Of a DNA stretch of 64,000 nucleotides, positions 50,241-62,164 are shown in pieces. Under the pieces are notes generated by a model. That model was not told the origin of the DNA. It made no database searches and was given only the letters and a program-made list of their open reading frames with translations. This DNA is from Actinomycetospora endophytica. GTDB lineage: Bacteria; Actinomycetota; Actinomycetes; Mycobacteriales; Pseudonocardiaceae. Each line of letters starts with the position of its first letter. Position 1 is the stretch's first letter. The stretch lies in contig NZ_JAJNDB010000003.1 of the NCBI RefSeq assembly GCF_021026375.1, positions 62,001 through 126,000 of the forward strand. The letters run 5' to 3'. The position numbers were made by a program, and so were the translations under genes.

Positions 50241-50413
50241 CCGAGCGCCCCCGCGGCGGGCTCGCGTCACCGCCCCTGAACCCCTCCGAGCGTGTAGCGT
50301 TCCCGGAGTCGACGGGGCCGCCCCAGCATGTGATGGAGCGCCGGGCGCGACCTTCGCTCGACCGGGATCCGACGGTGCGAATCACGCGCCACGTGGGAAC
50401 AGGGAGGCGACGC

Positions 50414-50881
50414 ATGAGCGAGATGCGTGTCGTGGGGGTACGGGTCGAACTGCCCGCGAACCAGCCGATCCTCCTGCTGCGGGAGTCCGACGGCGACCGT
50501 TACCTGCCGATCTGGATCGGGTCGGTCGAGGCCACCGCGATCGCCCTGGAGCAGCAGGGCGTCAAGCCGGCCCGGCCGCTGACTCACGACCTCCTGAAGG
50601 ACGTGCTCGGGGCTCTCGACCGGCGGCTGGAGCAGGTCCGGATCACCGACCTGCAGGAGGGCACGTTCTACGCGGAGCTGGTCTTCGACGGCGACGTCCG
50701 GGTCTCCGCCCGGCCGAGCGACTCGGTGGCCCTCGCCCTGCGGGTCGGCGTGCCGATCCACGCCGAGGAGGGCGTCCTGTCCGAGGCCGGGTTGATCATC
50801 CCGGACGAGCAGGAGGACGAGGTCGAGAAGTTCCGCGAGTTCCTCGACACCGTCTCGCCCGAGGACTTCGCGGGCACGTGA
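50414..50881 (+). CDS. Bifunctional nuclease (DUF151) family protein
   Basis: A 155-aa protein of the bifunctional nuclease/DUF151 family. MRVVGVRVELPANQPILLLRESDGDRYLPIWIGSVEATAIALEQQGVKPARPLTHDLLKDVL and VSARPSDSVALALRVGVPIHAEEGVL are diagnostic. The family was named for combined RNase and DNase activity in a plant homologue; in actinobacteria (Rv1829) its role is not settled. ATG 50414 has GGGAGGCGACGC upstream. The place between ftsR and resR is conserved in mycobacteria. Confidence 0.93.
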   Translation: MSEMRVVGVRVELPANQPILLLRESDGDRYLPIWIGSVEATAIALEQQGVKPARPLTHDLLKDVLGALDRRLEQVRITDLQEGTFYAELVFDGDVRVSARPSDSVALALRVGVPIHAEEGVLSEAGLIIPDEQEDEVEKFREFLDTVSPEDFAGT

Positions 50882-50932
50882 GGTGCACGGCGCGTCCCGC
50901 CGGGACACGCCGCTCGTCTCACCCTGAAGTTC

Positions 50933-50945
50933 AGGTACAGAGTTC
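50933..50945. promoter_or_regulatory. Palindrome CCTGAAGTTCAGG, candidate MerR-type site
   Basis: A perfect palindrome with 6-bp arms and one central base, starting 26 bp before a good -35 (TTGACC, 50959-50964) of the resR-like gene. MerR-family proteins bind such dyads; ftsR and resR flank it. Autoregulation or cross-regulation is inferred. Confidence 0.45.
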
Positions 50946-50958
50946 GCCGCGCGTCGCG

Positions 50959-50987
50959 TTGACCCCTGTGGACAGCTTTCGTACGGT
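50959..50987 (+). promoter_or_regulatory. Promoter of the resR-like gene
   Basis: TTGACC (50959-50964) and TACGGT (50982-50987) with 17-nt spacing make a good sigma-70-type promoter. A start near 50994 gives a 5' leader of about 43 nt with GAGGAGG before GTG 51037. Confidence 0.65.
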
Positions 50988-51036
50988 CTTCTGACCAGGG
51001 CTCGACACGGGTCCGGAGGTCGTCGAGGAGGCAGGT

Positions 51037-51708
51037 GTGGCGGGAGCCGGAGAGCGGCCCGGGGCCGGCAGGACGCCCGGCGCGCGGGACGCGTCTGCGC
51101 ACGGCCCGTCGGGCCCGGTGTCCCCGGGGCTCCAGCCGCTCGGGCCCGCGGGAGAACAGGGCTCGCTGTTCCCGGACGAGCTGTTCGGGGAGAGCCCCAA
51201 CGACGAGGTGCTCGGCTACCGCGGTCCCGCGGCGTGCCAGATCGTCGGGATCACCTACCGGCAGCTCGACTACTGGGCCCGGACCAAGCTGGTGGTGCCC
51301 AGCATTCGCACCGCGACCGGCTCCGGCTCCCAGCGGCTGTACTCCTTCAAGGACCTCGCGGTGCTCAAGGTGGTCAAGAACCTCCTCGACACCGGGGTCT
51401 CGCTGAACAACATCCGCTCCGCCGTCGAGCAGCTGCGTCGTCACGGGGTGCGGGATCTGGCCAAGATCACGCTGTTCTCGGACGGTGTGACGGTCTACGA
51501 GTGCACCTCGCCGGAGGAGGTCGTGGACCTGCTCCAGGGCGGGCAGGGGGTCTTCGGCATCGCGGTCGGCGGCGCCATGCGCGAGCTGTCGGGGTCGATC
51601 GCGCACTTCCCGGCCGAGCGGGCCGGCGCCGGCGCGTCCGTCGTGGACCACGCGCAGGAGGACGAGCTCGCCTCCCGGCGCAACCGCGGGGCTCGTTCCG
51701 CCGGCTAG
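51037..51708 (+). CDS. MerR-family regulator (ResR/Rv1830-like)
   Basis: A 223-aa MerR-family protein. The N-terminal 50 residues are Gly/Pro rich and end SLFPDELFGESPNDEVLGYRG. The HTH domain: AACQIVGITYRQLDYWARTKLVVPSIRTATGSGSQRLYSFKDLAVLKVVKNLLDTGVSLNNIRSAVEQL. The C terminus has LFSDGVTVYECTSPEEVVDLLQGGQGVFGIAVGGAMREL. It matches mycobacterial Rv1830 (ResR/McdR), reported to affect growth resumption and drug recovery. GTG 51037 has GAGGAGG 5 nt upstream. It is the last gene before the glycine riboswitch. Confidence 0.92.
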   Translation: MAGAGERPGAGRTPGARDASAHGPSGPVSPGLQPLGPAGEQGSLFPDELFGESPNDEVLGYRGPAACQIVGITYRQLDYWARTKLVVPSIRTATGSGSQRLYSFKDLAVLKVVKNLLDTGVSLNNIRSAVEQLRRHGVRDLAKITLFSDGVTVYECTSPEEVVDLLQGGQGVFGIAVGGAMRELSGSIAHFPAERAGAGASVVDHAQEDELASRRNRGARSAG

Positions 51709-51732
51709 AGGTGACGTACTCCTCTCGCGGGG

Positions 51733-51761
51733 CTGACACCCCAAGATCACCCCGGTAGCAT
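51733..51761 (+). promoter_or_regulatory. Promoter of the riboswitch-gcvP transcript
   Basis: CTGACA (51733-51738) and TAGCAT (51756-51761) are separated by 17 nt. A start near 51768 lies at the 5' edge of the glycine riboswitch. Confidence 0.65.
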
Positions 51762-51769
51762 GCGCGGGG

Positions 51770-52008
51770 TCGGTCAACGACTCCACGCGGGAGAGACCTG
51801 CAGTCAGAAGCCTCTGGACGCAGGCGCCGAAGGAGCAACTCCTCCCCGGAATCTCTCAGGCATCCGGTACCGCGCGGATGAGACGACCTCTGGAAAGTGG
51901 TGATCTCCGGATCACCCGCCGATGGTGCAAGCCGGCCCGAGCAGTCGGGGTTGAGGTCCGGTGAAGCTCTCAGGCGCCCGTGCAGGCGGCGGGCAGCGGC
52001 AGAGGGGG
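51770..52008 (+). ncRNA. Tandem glycine riboswitch (gcvT element)
   Basis: Two glycine aptamers in series. The first has GCGGGAGAGACCTGCAG, CAGGCGCCGAAGGAGCAAC and GGAATCTCTCAGGC (51787-51870). The linker GACGACCTCTGGAAAG-TGG (51883-51900) matches the CUCUGGAGAG-type join. The second has CCCGCCGATGGTGCAAGC (51915-51932), GAAGCTCTCAGGCGCCC (51963-51979) and ends in a GGCAGAGGGGG-type closing stem. The conserved core agrees with the B. subtilis gcvT element. Glycine binding should raise gcvP expression. The stretch 52009-52111 between the riboswitch and GTG 52112 is the expression platform; I did not assign its switching hairpin. Confidence 0.92.
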
Positions 52009-52111
52009 AGGGAACCCGGCGCGTCCGTCGAGGCACGCGTCGGGGTGACCCTGACCGAGTCCGGTCGCGGCCGGTTCCCCGGCCCGCCCGGCAGCCACCG
52101 GGAGGCCCCGC

Positions 52112-55030
<2,919 letters not shown>

Positions 55031-55037
55031 TCCCTTC

Positions 55038-55156
55038 CCGCACGAGGGGAGCCCTCGCGCGGCTCTAGCGACCGCATCCTCCCCTCGCGTTCGGTTCACC
55101 CGGACGCGAGGGGAGGATCGAGTCGTTCCAGCCGACCGAGGGTTCCCCTCGTGCGG
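55038..55156. terminator. Compound nested inverted repeat, bidirectional terminator candidate
   Basis: Outer arms CCGCACGAGGGG (55038-55049) and CCCCTCGTGCGG (55145-55156), extended by CCCTCG/CGAGGG, enclose an inner perfect 15-bp stem, ATCCTCCCCTCGCGT (55076-55090) with 55104-55118. It fills the gap between the convergent gcvP and USP genes. The shared CGAGGGG core allows alternative pairings between the stems. Confidence 0.7.
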
Positions 55157-55167
55157 AGTCGGTGCCG

Positions 55168-56040
55168 TCAGCCCGAACGGACGATCACCGCGGGCACCGG
55201 GGCCGCCTGCAGGATCGCCCCGAGCCGGTCGCCCAGGAAGAACCGCGTCGCCGCTCCGGGCGAGCCGCCGACGACGAGCAGGTCGCCCGGCTCCCAGTCG
55301 GTCGCGTGGACCGCCTCGTCCCAGGTGGCGCCGGCGTGCACCCCGGTCTCGGCGCTGCGCCCGAGGTCGGTGAGCGCGTCGGCCTGCGCGGCCGCGATCT
55401 GCTCCGACCAGCCCGCGAGCACCGGGGCCCCGGGGTTCAGGCCCACCTCGGGCGGCGTGGTCGGGCGCCGCACCGCGAACGACGCCACCCGCAGCGTCGC
55501 GGACGACCGGTCGGCGAGCTCGGCTGCCGTCGCGAGCACGCCCGGCGAGGCGTCCGTGCCGTCGAACGCGCAGGTCACGCGGCTGATCGGCTCGTTGGGG
55601 AAGGCGCCGTGGCCGCGGGCCAGGACGACCGGCACCGGCGAGTCGCGGGCCACCCGCACCGCGATCCGTCCGGAGCGGTCCGGGTCGGTGCCCAGCACGA
55701 CGGCCGTGACCCCGGGGGTCGCGGCCGCCTCCAGTAGCGCGTCCGCGACCGACCGGCCCCGGACGGTCACCCAGCGCGCGGTGAGCCCGGACTCGTCGAG
55801 GATCCCCTCCACGGCGGCCCGGGCGGCGTCCGCGGCAGGGTCGGCGTCGACGGAGACGACGGCGGGTGCGTCGACGTCGATCCCGGTCTCACCGGCCTCC
55901 GGGGACACCCGCGAGCCGGGCGTGAGGACGACCGCGACCGTCACGTCCTCCTTCCACGCGACCGCCAGCCGTGCCGCCAGGCCGACGGCGCCACCCGCGT
56001 CGTCGCGGGCGTCGGGCGAGAGCCCGACCAGGAGGGTCAC
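55168..56040 (-). CDS. Tandem universal stress protein
   Basis: A 290-aa protein with two USP domains. The N-terminal unit starts VTLLVGLSPDARDDAGGAVGLAARLA and has AVVLGTDPDRSGRIAVRVARDSPVPVVLAR; the second starts ISRVTCAFDGTDASPGVLATAAELA and ends LLVVGGSPGAATRFFLGDRLGAILQAAPVPAVIV. The G-x2-G-x9-G(S/T) ATP-binding pattern is only partly kept. GTG 56040 follows GGGAGAT. USP proteins help in stress and dormancy. It is convergent with gcvP across the compound inverted repeat. Confidence 0.9.
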   Translation of the reverse strand: MTLLVGLSPDARDDAGGAVGLAARLAVAWKEDVTVAVVLTPGSRVSPEAGETGIDVDAPAVVSVDADPAADAARAAVEGILDESGLTARWVTVRGRSVADALLEAAATPGVTAVVLGTDPDRSGRIAVRVARDSPVPVVLARGHGAFPNEPISRVTCAFDGTDASPGVLATAAELADRSSATLRVASFAVRRPTTPPEVGLNPGAPVLAGWSEQIAAAQADALTDLGRSAETGVHAGATWDEAVHATDWEPGDLLVVGGSPGAATRFFLGDRLGAILQAAPVPAVIVRSG

Positions 56041-56119
56041 GCGATCATCTCCCGGAGGGCGGGGCCAGGGGCACGGCCGCACCCTAACCGGACACCCGCC
56101 CGCCGGTCCGACGGTGAGG

Positions 56120-57184
56120 TCAGCCGCTCACCCGGCGGGCGAGCGCGCGCCCCAGCAACGTCCCGGAGCGCCACGCCGTCTCCACCCGGGGCCGGCCCCA
56201 GGCGTCTCCGACGACGGCGACGAGATCGTCGTCGAGGTGGAACGGGGCGTCCTCGCCGGTCTCGTGCGGCGCGGCGGGGCTGGCGTAGGTCCAGCGGTGG
56301 GCGTGGCTCCAGCGCGGACGACGGTCGAGCTCGAGGAGCGAGGTGACCGCGTCGATCACCGTCGGGACGACCGCGTCCGGGTCGTCGAGGTGGCGGCGCG
56401 CGGCGTCGCCCGTGGTGTGCGCGACGAGAACCGGGGCACCGTCGCCGCGGCGCGACCCGTCGTCGGCGATCAGCGAGAGGTCGGGGTGGGAGTTGACGAA
56501 CAGCGCCGTGAAGTCCCGGTCCCAGCAGCGCTCGTCGTACCCGAGCGCCACCGAGATCACCGGATCCCACTCCCGGCCCGCGAGCACCTCGGCGCTGCGC
56601 AGCGGCGGGCCCACCAGCCGGGCCGCCTGCGGGTCGGGCATCGCGAGCACCACCGCGCGGGCCGCCTCGCCGTCGACGGCGGGCCCCGGGGTCACCGACC
56701 CGACGGTGCGGCGGGTCTCGACCGTCAGGCCCTCGGCGAGGTCGGCGACCAGCGAGCGCAGCCCGCCGGGGGCGGCCCACCGCTGCGGGCCCGGCCGCGG
56801 CTCCCACACCCCGTCCCGGCCGCGCGCCTGCAGCGTGTCGGTCCAGGGCCGCGCGAGGCCGCGGTCCTGCCAGGACCCGACGAGGGCCGCGAACTCGTCG
56901 GCGGCGGGCTCCCCGGCGCCGGCCACGGTGAAGTAGGCGGCGCCCAGGTCGACGGGTCGCGCGCCCTCAGCGTCCCGCGGCAGCGGCGGACTGGCCATCC
57001 GGCCGCCGGGACGCCCGGCGCGCTCGAGCACCCGCACCGGCACGTCGGCCGCGGTGAGCTCCCGCGCGCAGGCGAGCCCGCTGATGCCCGCTCCGACGAC
57101 GAGGACGTGGGTGCGGTGCGGGGCGTCGGAGTACCCGGAGGCGGCGACCATGCCGGACAGGTCCCCGGCACCGGCCCGATCCAT
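56120..57184 (-). CDS. FAD-dependent oxidoreductase (amine-oxidase/renalase-like)
   Basis: A 354-aa flavoprotein. THVLVVGAGISGLACARELTAADVPVRVLERAGRPGGRMAS is the dinucleotide-binding motif with GG-x-x near residue 60, and LGAAYFTV follows. C-terminal FHLDDDLVAVVGDAWGRPRVETAWRSGTLLGRAL is the FAD-binding GD motif. The layout resembles renalase-like and NAD(P)-binding amine oxidases. ATG 57184 has GAGGA 7 nt upstream and is 9 nt after the CBS protein gene's stop, so it is the last gene of a three-gene minus-strand unit. Substrate unknown. Confidence 0.87.
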   Translation of the reverse strand: MDRAGAGDLSGMVAASGYSDAPHRTHVLVVGAGISGLACARELTAADVPVRVLERAGRPGGRMASPPLPRDAEGARPVDLGAAYFTVAGAGEPAADEFAALVGSWQDRGLARPWTDTLQARGRDGVWEPRPGPQRWAAPGGLRSLVADLAEGLTVETRRTVGSVTPGPAVDGEAARAVVLAMPDPQAARLVGPPLRSAEVLAGREWDPVISVALGYDERCWDRDFTALFVNSHPDLSLIADDGSRRGDGAPVLVAHTTGDAARRHLDDPDAVVPTVIDAVTSLLELDRRPRWSHAHRWTYASPAAPHETGEDAPFHLDDDLVAVVGDAWGRPRVETAWRSGTLLGRALARRVSG

Positions 57185-57193
57185 GCCGGTTCC

Positions 57194-58345
57194 TCAGGTG
57201 GTGTTCCGCGTGGCCGAGCGGGCCACGTGGGTGCTGTCGCGCACCGTGCCGACGTACTCCTCGACGAGGTCCTCCAGGGCGACGATGCCGACCGTGGTCC
57301 CCTCGGCGTCGACGGCGCGGGCCAGGTGGGAGCCCTCCCGGCGCATCGTCGCCAGCGCCTCGTCGATCGGCGCGTCCACCGAGAGCCGCGGCAGCGCCCG
57401 CACCCGCTCGGCGGGCACCACCTCGTCGGGGCCGCCGTCGAGGTCGAGGACGTCCTTGATGTGCAGGTAGCCGACGAGCTCCACGCTCGGCGCCACACCG
57501 GTCTGGCGGGGGAGGACCGGGTCGGTGCCCGGGTCCAGCGGGTGGGTGTCGAGCCGGGGATGGGCGTCCGGGGCCTCCGGGGCCTGCACCGGGTAGCGCG
57601 AGAACCCGGTGCGGGCCACCGCCGCCTCCAGCGCGCCGACGGTCGGGTTCGCGGGCAGCACCGTCAGGCGCTCGCGCGGGATCAGCACGTCGGCCACCGA
57701 ACGCTCCGCGGTGTGCAGGGCCTGGGTGAGACGACGGGTCTGGGAGGCGTCGAGCAGCCCCTCGCGCCGGGACTCGGAGAGCATCTCGGCGATCTCGGAG
57801 GAGGTGAAGGCCGCCTCCCGCTCGTCCTTGGGCTCCACCCCGAGCAGCTTCAGCACGTGGTTGGCGATCCAGTTCAGGATCACGATCACCGGTCGCGCGA
57901 CCTTGAGGAACACCACCAGCGGCGGAACCAGCCACACCGCGGTGCTCTCCGGGCCCGCGATGGCGATGTTCTTCGGGACCATCTCGCCGATCACGATGTG
58001 CAGGACGGTCACGACGAGCAGCGCGATGACGAAGGCGATCGGGTGCACGAGCGCGAGCGGCATCCCGAGCGGGGTGAACACCGCCTCGACCAGGTGGGCC
58101 AGGGCGGGCTCGCCGAGCGCGCCCAGCGCGAGCGAGCAGATCGTGATCCCGAGCTGCGCGGCGGCCATCATCATCGACAGGTGCTCGGTGGCCCGCAGCA
58201 CCGTGGCGGCCCCGGACTTGCCCGCGTCGACCATCGTCTCGACCCGGTCGCGCCGGGCGGAGATCAGCGCGAACTCGGCGCCGACGAAGAAGGCGTTCAG
58301 GCCCAGCAGCGCGACCATCGCGAGCAGGGCGACCCCGTCGTTCAT
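57194..58345 (-). CDS. CNNM/DUF21-CBS membrane protein
   Basis: A 383-aa protein with an N-terminal CNNM (DUF21) domain of three to four helices ([89 protein letters not shown]) and two CBS domains (residues about 210-360), with GTTVGIVALEDLVEEYVGTV. Such proteins resemble CorC/HlyC magnesium and cobalt efflux or uptake factors. The ATG overlaps the stop of the larger upstream partner (ATGA); the pair parallels mycobacterial Rv1841c-Rv1842c. It lacks the C-terminal CorC domain of its partner. Confidence 0.9.
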   Translation of the reverse strand: MNDGVALLAMVALLGLNAFFVGAEFALISARRDRVETMVDAGKSGAATVLRATEHLSMMMAAAQLGITICSLALGALGEPALAHLVEAVFTPLGMPLALVHPIAFVIALLVVTVLHIVIGEMVPKNIAIAGPESTAVWLVPPLVVFLKVARPVIVILNWIANHVLKLLGVEPKDEREAAFTSSEIAEMLSESRREGLLDASQTRRLTQALHTAERSVADVLIPRERLTVLPANPTVGALEAAVARTGFSRYPVQAPEAPDAHPRLDTHPLDPGTDPVLPRQTGVAPSVELVGYLHIKDVLDLDGGPDEVVPAERVRALPRLSVDAPIDEALATMRREGSHLARAVDAEGTTVGIVALEDLVEEYVGTVRDSTHVARSATRNTT

Positions 58346-59718
58346 CCGTCCCCCTCGGCTGCGGTCACGGCGTCACCGGAGTGCGGGGCGGCCGGCGGCT
58401 CGCTGGTCGGGGCCGGGGCGGTGATCCGGACGTCGGCGATGCGGCGACGGTCCATCCGCGTCACCACGAGGGTCCGGCCGTCGTGGGTCACGCGGTCGCC
58501 GACCGAGGGGATGCGCCCGAGCTCGGCGAGCAGGAAGCCCGCGAGCGTCTCGTAGACCTCGGAGTCCGGGAACGACCAGCCGACCAGGTCGGAGAGCTCG
58601 TCGGGGCGCAGCGTCCCCGAGACGATCCAGGTGTCCGGCCCGGCGTCGCGGAACCGGGCGGCCTCGCCCCGATCGTGCTCGTCGCGGACCTCGCCGACGA
58701 TCTCCTCGACCAGGTCCTCGAGGGTGACGATCCCGGCGGTCCCGCCGTACTCGTCGACGACGACGGCCATCTGGAACCCGGCGCCGCGCAGCCGGTCGAG
58801 CAGCTCGTCGCCGTCGAGCGAGTCGGGCACGGTGGTCGGGGTCCGCATGAGGTTGCGCACGAACTGGCTCCCGCGCCGGGACCGCGGCTCGGCGAACGCC
58901 TGCTTGACGTGCACCACGCCCCGGACGTCGTCGAGGTCGCCCTCCACCACCGGGAACCGCGAGAACCCGGTCCGCGCGGCCGCCGCGAGCAGGTCGTCCA
59001 CGGTGTCGTCGACGGTGAGCGACTCCGCCCGCATCCGCGGGGTCATCAGCTCGTCCGCGGTGCGCTCACCGACCCGCAGGGTCCGGGTCAGGACGGCGGC
59101 GGTGCCCTCGTCGAGCGTGCCCTGCTCGGCGCTGGTGGCCACGAGCGAGCCCAGCTCCTGCGGGGACCGGGCCGAGCGCAGCTCCTCCGCGGGCTCGACG
59201 CCGAGCCGCCGCACGATCCAGTTCGCGGCACCGTTGAGTGCGGAGATGAACCACGACAGCACCCGCGAGAACATCGCCTGGACGCCGGCGACGGCGCGCG
59301 CGGTGCGCAGCGGCGCGGCGATGGCGAGGTTCTTCGGGACCAGCTCGCCGAAGACCATCGACAGCGCCGTCGCCAGCACCAGCGCGATCACCGCCGCCGT
59401 CCCGCCCGCGGCGCCCTCGCCCATCCCGACGTCGGCGAGCAGCGGGGAGATCAGCGTCGCGATCGCGGGCTGGGCCAGGTAGCCGGTGACCAGCGTGGTG
59501 ATCGTGATCCCGAGCTGGGCCCCGGAGAGCTCGAAGGACAGGTTGCGGTGGGCCGAGGCGACGGTCCTCGCCCGCCGGTCCCCGACCTCCGCGACGTGGT
59601 GGTCGACCTGGCTGCGCTCGAGCGTGGTCAGCGAGAACTCGGCGGCGACGAACACCGCCGTGCCGAGCGTGACCGCGACGACCCCGACGAGGCCGAGCAC
59701 GGAGAGCAGGACGTCCAC
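58342..59718 (-). CDS. CNNM-CBS-CorC (hemolysin-like) membrane protein
   Basis: A 458-aa protein with a CNNM membrane domain ([85 protein letters not shown]), two CBS domains (residues about 215-345, with [19 protein letters not shown]) and a C-terminal CorC_HlyC domain ([54 protein letters not shown]). A divalent-cation transport role is inferred from CorC/CNNM. It is the first of two coupled family members, and probably they act together. Confidence 0.92.
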   Translation of the reverse strand: MDVLLSVLGLVGVVAVTLGTAVFVAAEFSLTTLERSQVDHHVAEVGDRRARTVASAHRNLSFELSGAQLGITITTLVTGYLAQPAIATLISPLLADVGMGEGAAGGTAAVIALVLATALSMVFGELVPKNLAIAAPLRTARAVAGVQAMFSRVLSWFISALNGAANWIVRRLGVEPAEELRSARSPQELGSLVATSAEQGTLDEGTAAVLTRTLRVGERTADELMTPRMRAESLTVDDTVDDLLAAAARTGFSRFPVVEGDLDDVRGVVHVKQAFAEPRSRRGSQFVRNLMRTPTTVPDSLDGDELLDRLRGAGFQMAVVVDEYGGTAGIVTLEDLVEEIVGEVRDEHDRGEAARFRDAGPDTWIVSGTLRPDELSDLVGWSFPDSEVYETLAGFLLAELGRIPSVGDRVTHDGRTLVVTRMDRRRIADVRITAPAPTSEPPAAPHSGDAVTAAEGDG

Positions 59719-59727
59719 CGGGGCAGC

Positions 59728-60192
59728 TCAGTCCTTCTGCAGCCGCGCCGGGAAGCCCCCGGTCGCGATCGGGCCCCAGCGCTCGACGGTGAGCCGGACC
59801 AGGCACTTGCCCTGCGAGGCCATGGCCTCCTTGTACTCGTCCCAGTCCGGGTGCTCCCCCGAGATCGAGCGGAAGTACTCGCACAGGGGATCCAGCGCCT
59901 CGGGCAGGTCGAGCACCTCCGCGGTGCCCTCGACGTGCACCCACGGGCCGTTGAAGTCCGGCGAGAGCACGCACATCGCGACGGCGGGGTCACGCCGGAT
60001 GTTGTGCACCTTGGCCCGCTCGGGATACGTCGAGACCAGCAGCCGGCCCTGGGAGTCGATGCCCAGCGTCACCGGGGAGGTCTGGTCGCCCCCGTCCTTG
60101 CGCTGCGTCACCACGATCGCGTGGTGCCGGGTCCGCAGGAACTCCGTGAGCTCCTCGCGCCCGACGTGGTCGTTCGTCGCCGTGTTCGCCAC
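59728..60192 (-). CDS. PPOX-class F420/FMN-dependent oxidoreductase
   Basis: A 154-aa split-barrel protein: ELTEFLRTRHHAIVVTQRKDGGDQTSPVTLGIDSQGRLLVSTYPERAKVHNIRRDPAVAMCVLSPDFNGPWVHVEGTAEVL. The STYPERAKVHNIRRDPAV block is the hallmark of the actinomycete PPOX family with F420 or FMN. It starts at GTG 60192. It is 9 nt upstream of the CNNM-CBS-CorC gene on the same strand. The substrate is unknown; relatives reduce nitroaromatics or heme-like compounds. Confidence 0.9.
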   Translation of the reverse strand: MANTATNDHVGREELTEFLRTRHHAIVVTQRKDGGDQTSPVTLGIDSQGRLLVSTYPERAKVHNIRRDPAVAMCVLSPDFNGPWVHVEGTAEVLDLPEALDPLCEYFRSISGEHPDWDEYKEAMASQGKCLVRLTVERWGPIATGGFPARLQKD

Positions 60193-60256
60193 GGTGACCA
60201 GCGTACGGCGGGGCGTCCCCTCCGCCCGATCCCGGAGTGATCATTACGGTGGGGGT

Positions 60257-61051
60257 GTGACCAGCGACGGAGCCGGTACCGGCGGTGACGGGGACGGTGG
60301 CCGGGGCGGCGGCCTCGCCGGACGGGCGGTGATCGTCGTCGGGGCGTCCTCGGGCATCGGCGCCGCCACCGCACACGCCGCCGCGGCGGCCGGGGCCCGC
60401 GTGGGGGTGATCGCCCGCCGCGCCGAGCGGCTCGACGAGCTCGTCGGGGCCCTCGACGGGACCGGGCACGCGGCCGCGGCGGCCGACGTCACCGACCCCG
60501 ACGCCCTCCGCGCCGCCGTCGACGCCCTCGCGGCCCGCCTCGGGGAACCGCTGCACGGCGTCGTCGCCGCGGCCGGGGTGATGTCGCTCGGCTCGGTCGT
60601 CGACACCGACCCCGCCCGCTGGCGCGAGATCCTCGACGTCAACGTGGCGGGGCTGCTCGCGACCGCGCGGTCCGCGCTGCTCCACCTCGGGCCCGGCGGC
60701 ACGTTCGTCGTCGTGTCCTCGATGTCCGGGCGGCGGGTGGCCTCGGCTGCGGGCGGGGTCTACGCGGCCAGCAAGCACGCCGCGCACGCCGTCGCCGAGA
60801 CGCTGCGCCTGGAGGCCGGCCCGCGGGGGATCAAGGTCAGCACCGTCTCACCGGGCTTCGTGGCCACCGACCTGGTCGCCGACGAGGCCGCGGACGACGA
60901 CGACACGGCTCGCTTCGAGGAGCGGATGCACGACCAGGGACTCGCCCCCGCCGACGTCGCGGCGGGCATCGTGCACCTGCTCGGCCTGCCCCCGGAGGTC
61001 GCCGTCGTGGAGTACGCGGTGGCGTCGGTGCGCCAGCTCGGACACCGGTGA
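60257..61051 (+). CDS. Short-chain dehydrogenase/reductase
   Basis: A 264-aa SDR. A Gly-rich 20-residue N-terminal tail precedes AVIVVGASSGIGAATAHAAAAAGARVGVIARRAERLDEL (NADP motif), then VVAAAGVMSLGSVVDTDPARW, VVSSMSGRRVASAAGGVYAASKHAAHAVAETLRLEAGPRGIKVSTVSPGFVATDL (Ser, Tyr-x-x-x-Lys) and a C-terminal VVEYAVASVRQLGH. The order matches serine/3-hydroxyacid-type SDRs (YdfG-like). GTG 60257 is 6 nt after TACGGT, suggesting a leaderless message. Substrate unknown. Confidence 0.9.
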   Translation: MTSDGAGTGGDGDGGRGGGLAGRAVIVVGASSGIGAATAHAAAAAGARVGVIARRAERLDELVGALDGTGHAAAAADVTDPDALRAAVDALAARLGEPLHGVVAAAGVMSLGSVVDTDPARWREILDVNVAGLLATARSALLHLGPGGTFVVVSSMSGRRVASAAGGVYAASKHAAHAVAETLRLEAGPRGIKVSTVSPGFVATDLVADEAADDDDTARFEERMHDQGLAPADVAAGIVHLLGLPPEVAVVEYAVASVRQLGHR

Positions 61052-61124
61052 AGGGAATCGCGGACGTGAGACCGGAGACAGCCGGTGGCGGGCGCCGGGG
61101 TGTCCGTGACCAGAATGTGTCCCC

Positions 61125-62060
61125 ATGAGCGGGTCCCCGTTCGTCGACTTCGATCGTGCCTCGTGGGCCGCGCTGCGGGACGAGCACGGTGACCTCCCGC
61201 TGACCGCGGACGAGCTCGAGGAGCTGCGCTCCCTGGGCGATCCCGTGGACCTCGACGAGGTGCGCGACGTCTACCTGCCGCTCTCGCGGCTGCTCGACCT
61301 GCACGTCCGCGCGAACTCCGGGCTGCTCGAGGCCTACCGGACGTTCCTGCGCCAGGACGAGGAGCGCACCCCGTTCGTCGTCGGGATCGCCGGGTCGGTG
61401 TCGGTCGGCAAGTCCACCACCGCCCGCCTGCTGCGCCTGCTGCTGGCCCGGTGGGAGGACCACCCGAACGTCGCGCTGGTGACGACCGACGGGTTCCTGC
61501 TCCCGAACGCCGAGCTCGAGCGGCGCGGGATCATGGCGCGCAAGGGGTTCCCGGAGTCCTACGACCGGCGCGCGCTGCTGCGGTTCGTCTCCGACATCAA
61601 GGCCGGCAAGCCCGAGGTCCCGGCGCCGGTGTACTCCCACCTCGTCTACGACGTGCTCGACGAGCAGCGCTCCGTCGCCCGCCCGGACATCCTGGTGCTC
61701 GAAGGCCTCAACGTGCTGCAGCCGGCGCCGCAGACCGGGGAGCGGGCGAGCGCGCTGGCCGTCAGCGACCTCATCGACTTCTCGATCTACGTCGACGCGC
61801 ACCCCGCCGACGTCCGCCGCTGGTACATCGAGCGGTTCCTGGCCCTGCGCGAAACCGCGTTCCGCGACCCGGCGTCGTACTTCCGCCGCTACGCCGAGAT
61901 GGACACCGACGCCGCCCGGGCCCGGGCCGCCCAACTGTGGGACGAGATCAACGGGCCGAACCTGCGGGAGAACATCGCGCCCACCCGGTCGCGTGCCGGT
62001 CTGGTCCTGACGAAGGGCCCCGATCACTCAGTGCGACGGATTCGTCTCCGTAAGCTGTGA
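61125..62060 (+). CDS. coaA: Type I pantothenate kinase
   Basis: A 311-aa kinase phosphorylating pantothenate in coenzyme A synthesis. P-loop GSVSVGKS at residues 90-97 (Lys96), [68 protein letters not shown] and [15 protein letters not shown] identify type I Coa[33 protein letters not shown] is the usual C terminus. The length fits. A CAGAAT -10-like box lies 8 nt before ATG 61125, suggesting a leaderless message. Allosteric CoA inhibition is expected from the family. Confidence 0.96.
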   Translation: MSGSPFVDFDRASWAALRDEHGDLPLTADELEELRSLGDPVDLDEVRDVYLPLSRLLDLHVRANSGLLEAYRTFLRQDEERTPFVVGIAGSVSVGKSTTARLLRLLLARWEDHPNVALVTTDGFLLPNAELERRGIMARKGFPESYDRRALLRFVSDIKAGKPEVPAPVYSHLVYDVLDEQRSVARPDILVLEGLNVLQPAPQTGERASALAVSDLIDFSIYVDAHPADVRRWYIERFLALRETAFRDPASYFRRYAEMDTDAARARAAQLWDEINGPNLRENIAPTRSRAGLVLTKGPDHSVRRIRLRKL

Positions 62061-62164
62061 GTCCGCCACGGATGGCGGTACCCCGGGTTCCGGAAAAGGA
62101 CGAAAGAGTCACGAAACACCTGCCCGGTGGTATGTGCGCAGCCTAAGTAGTGCGACGATGAGGT

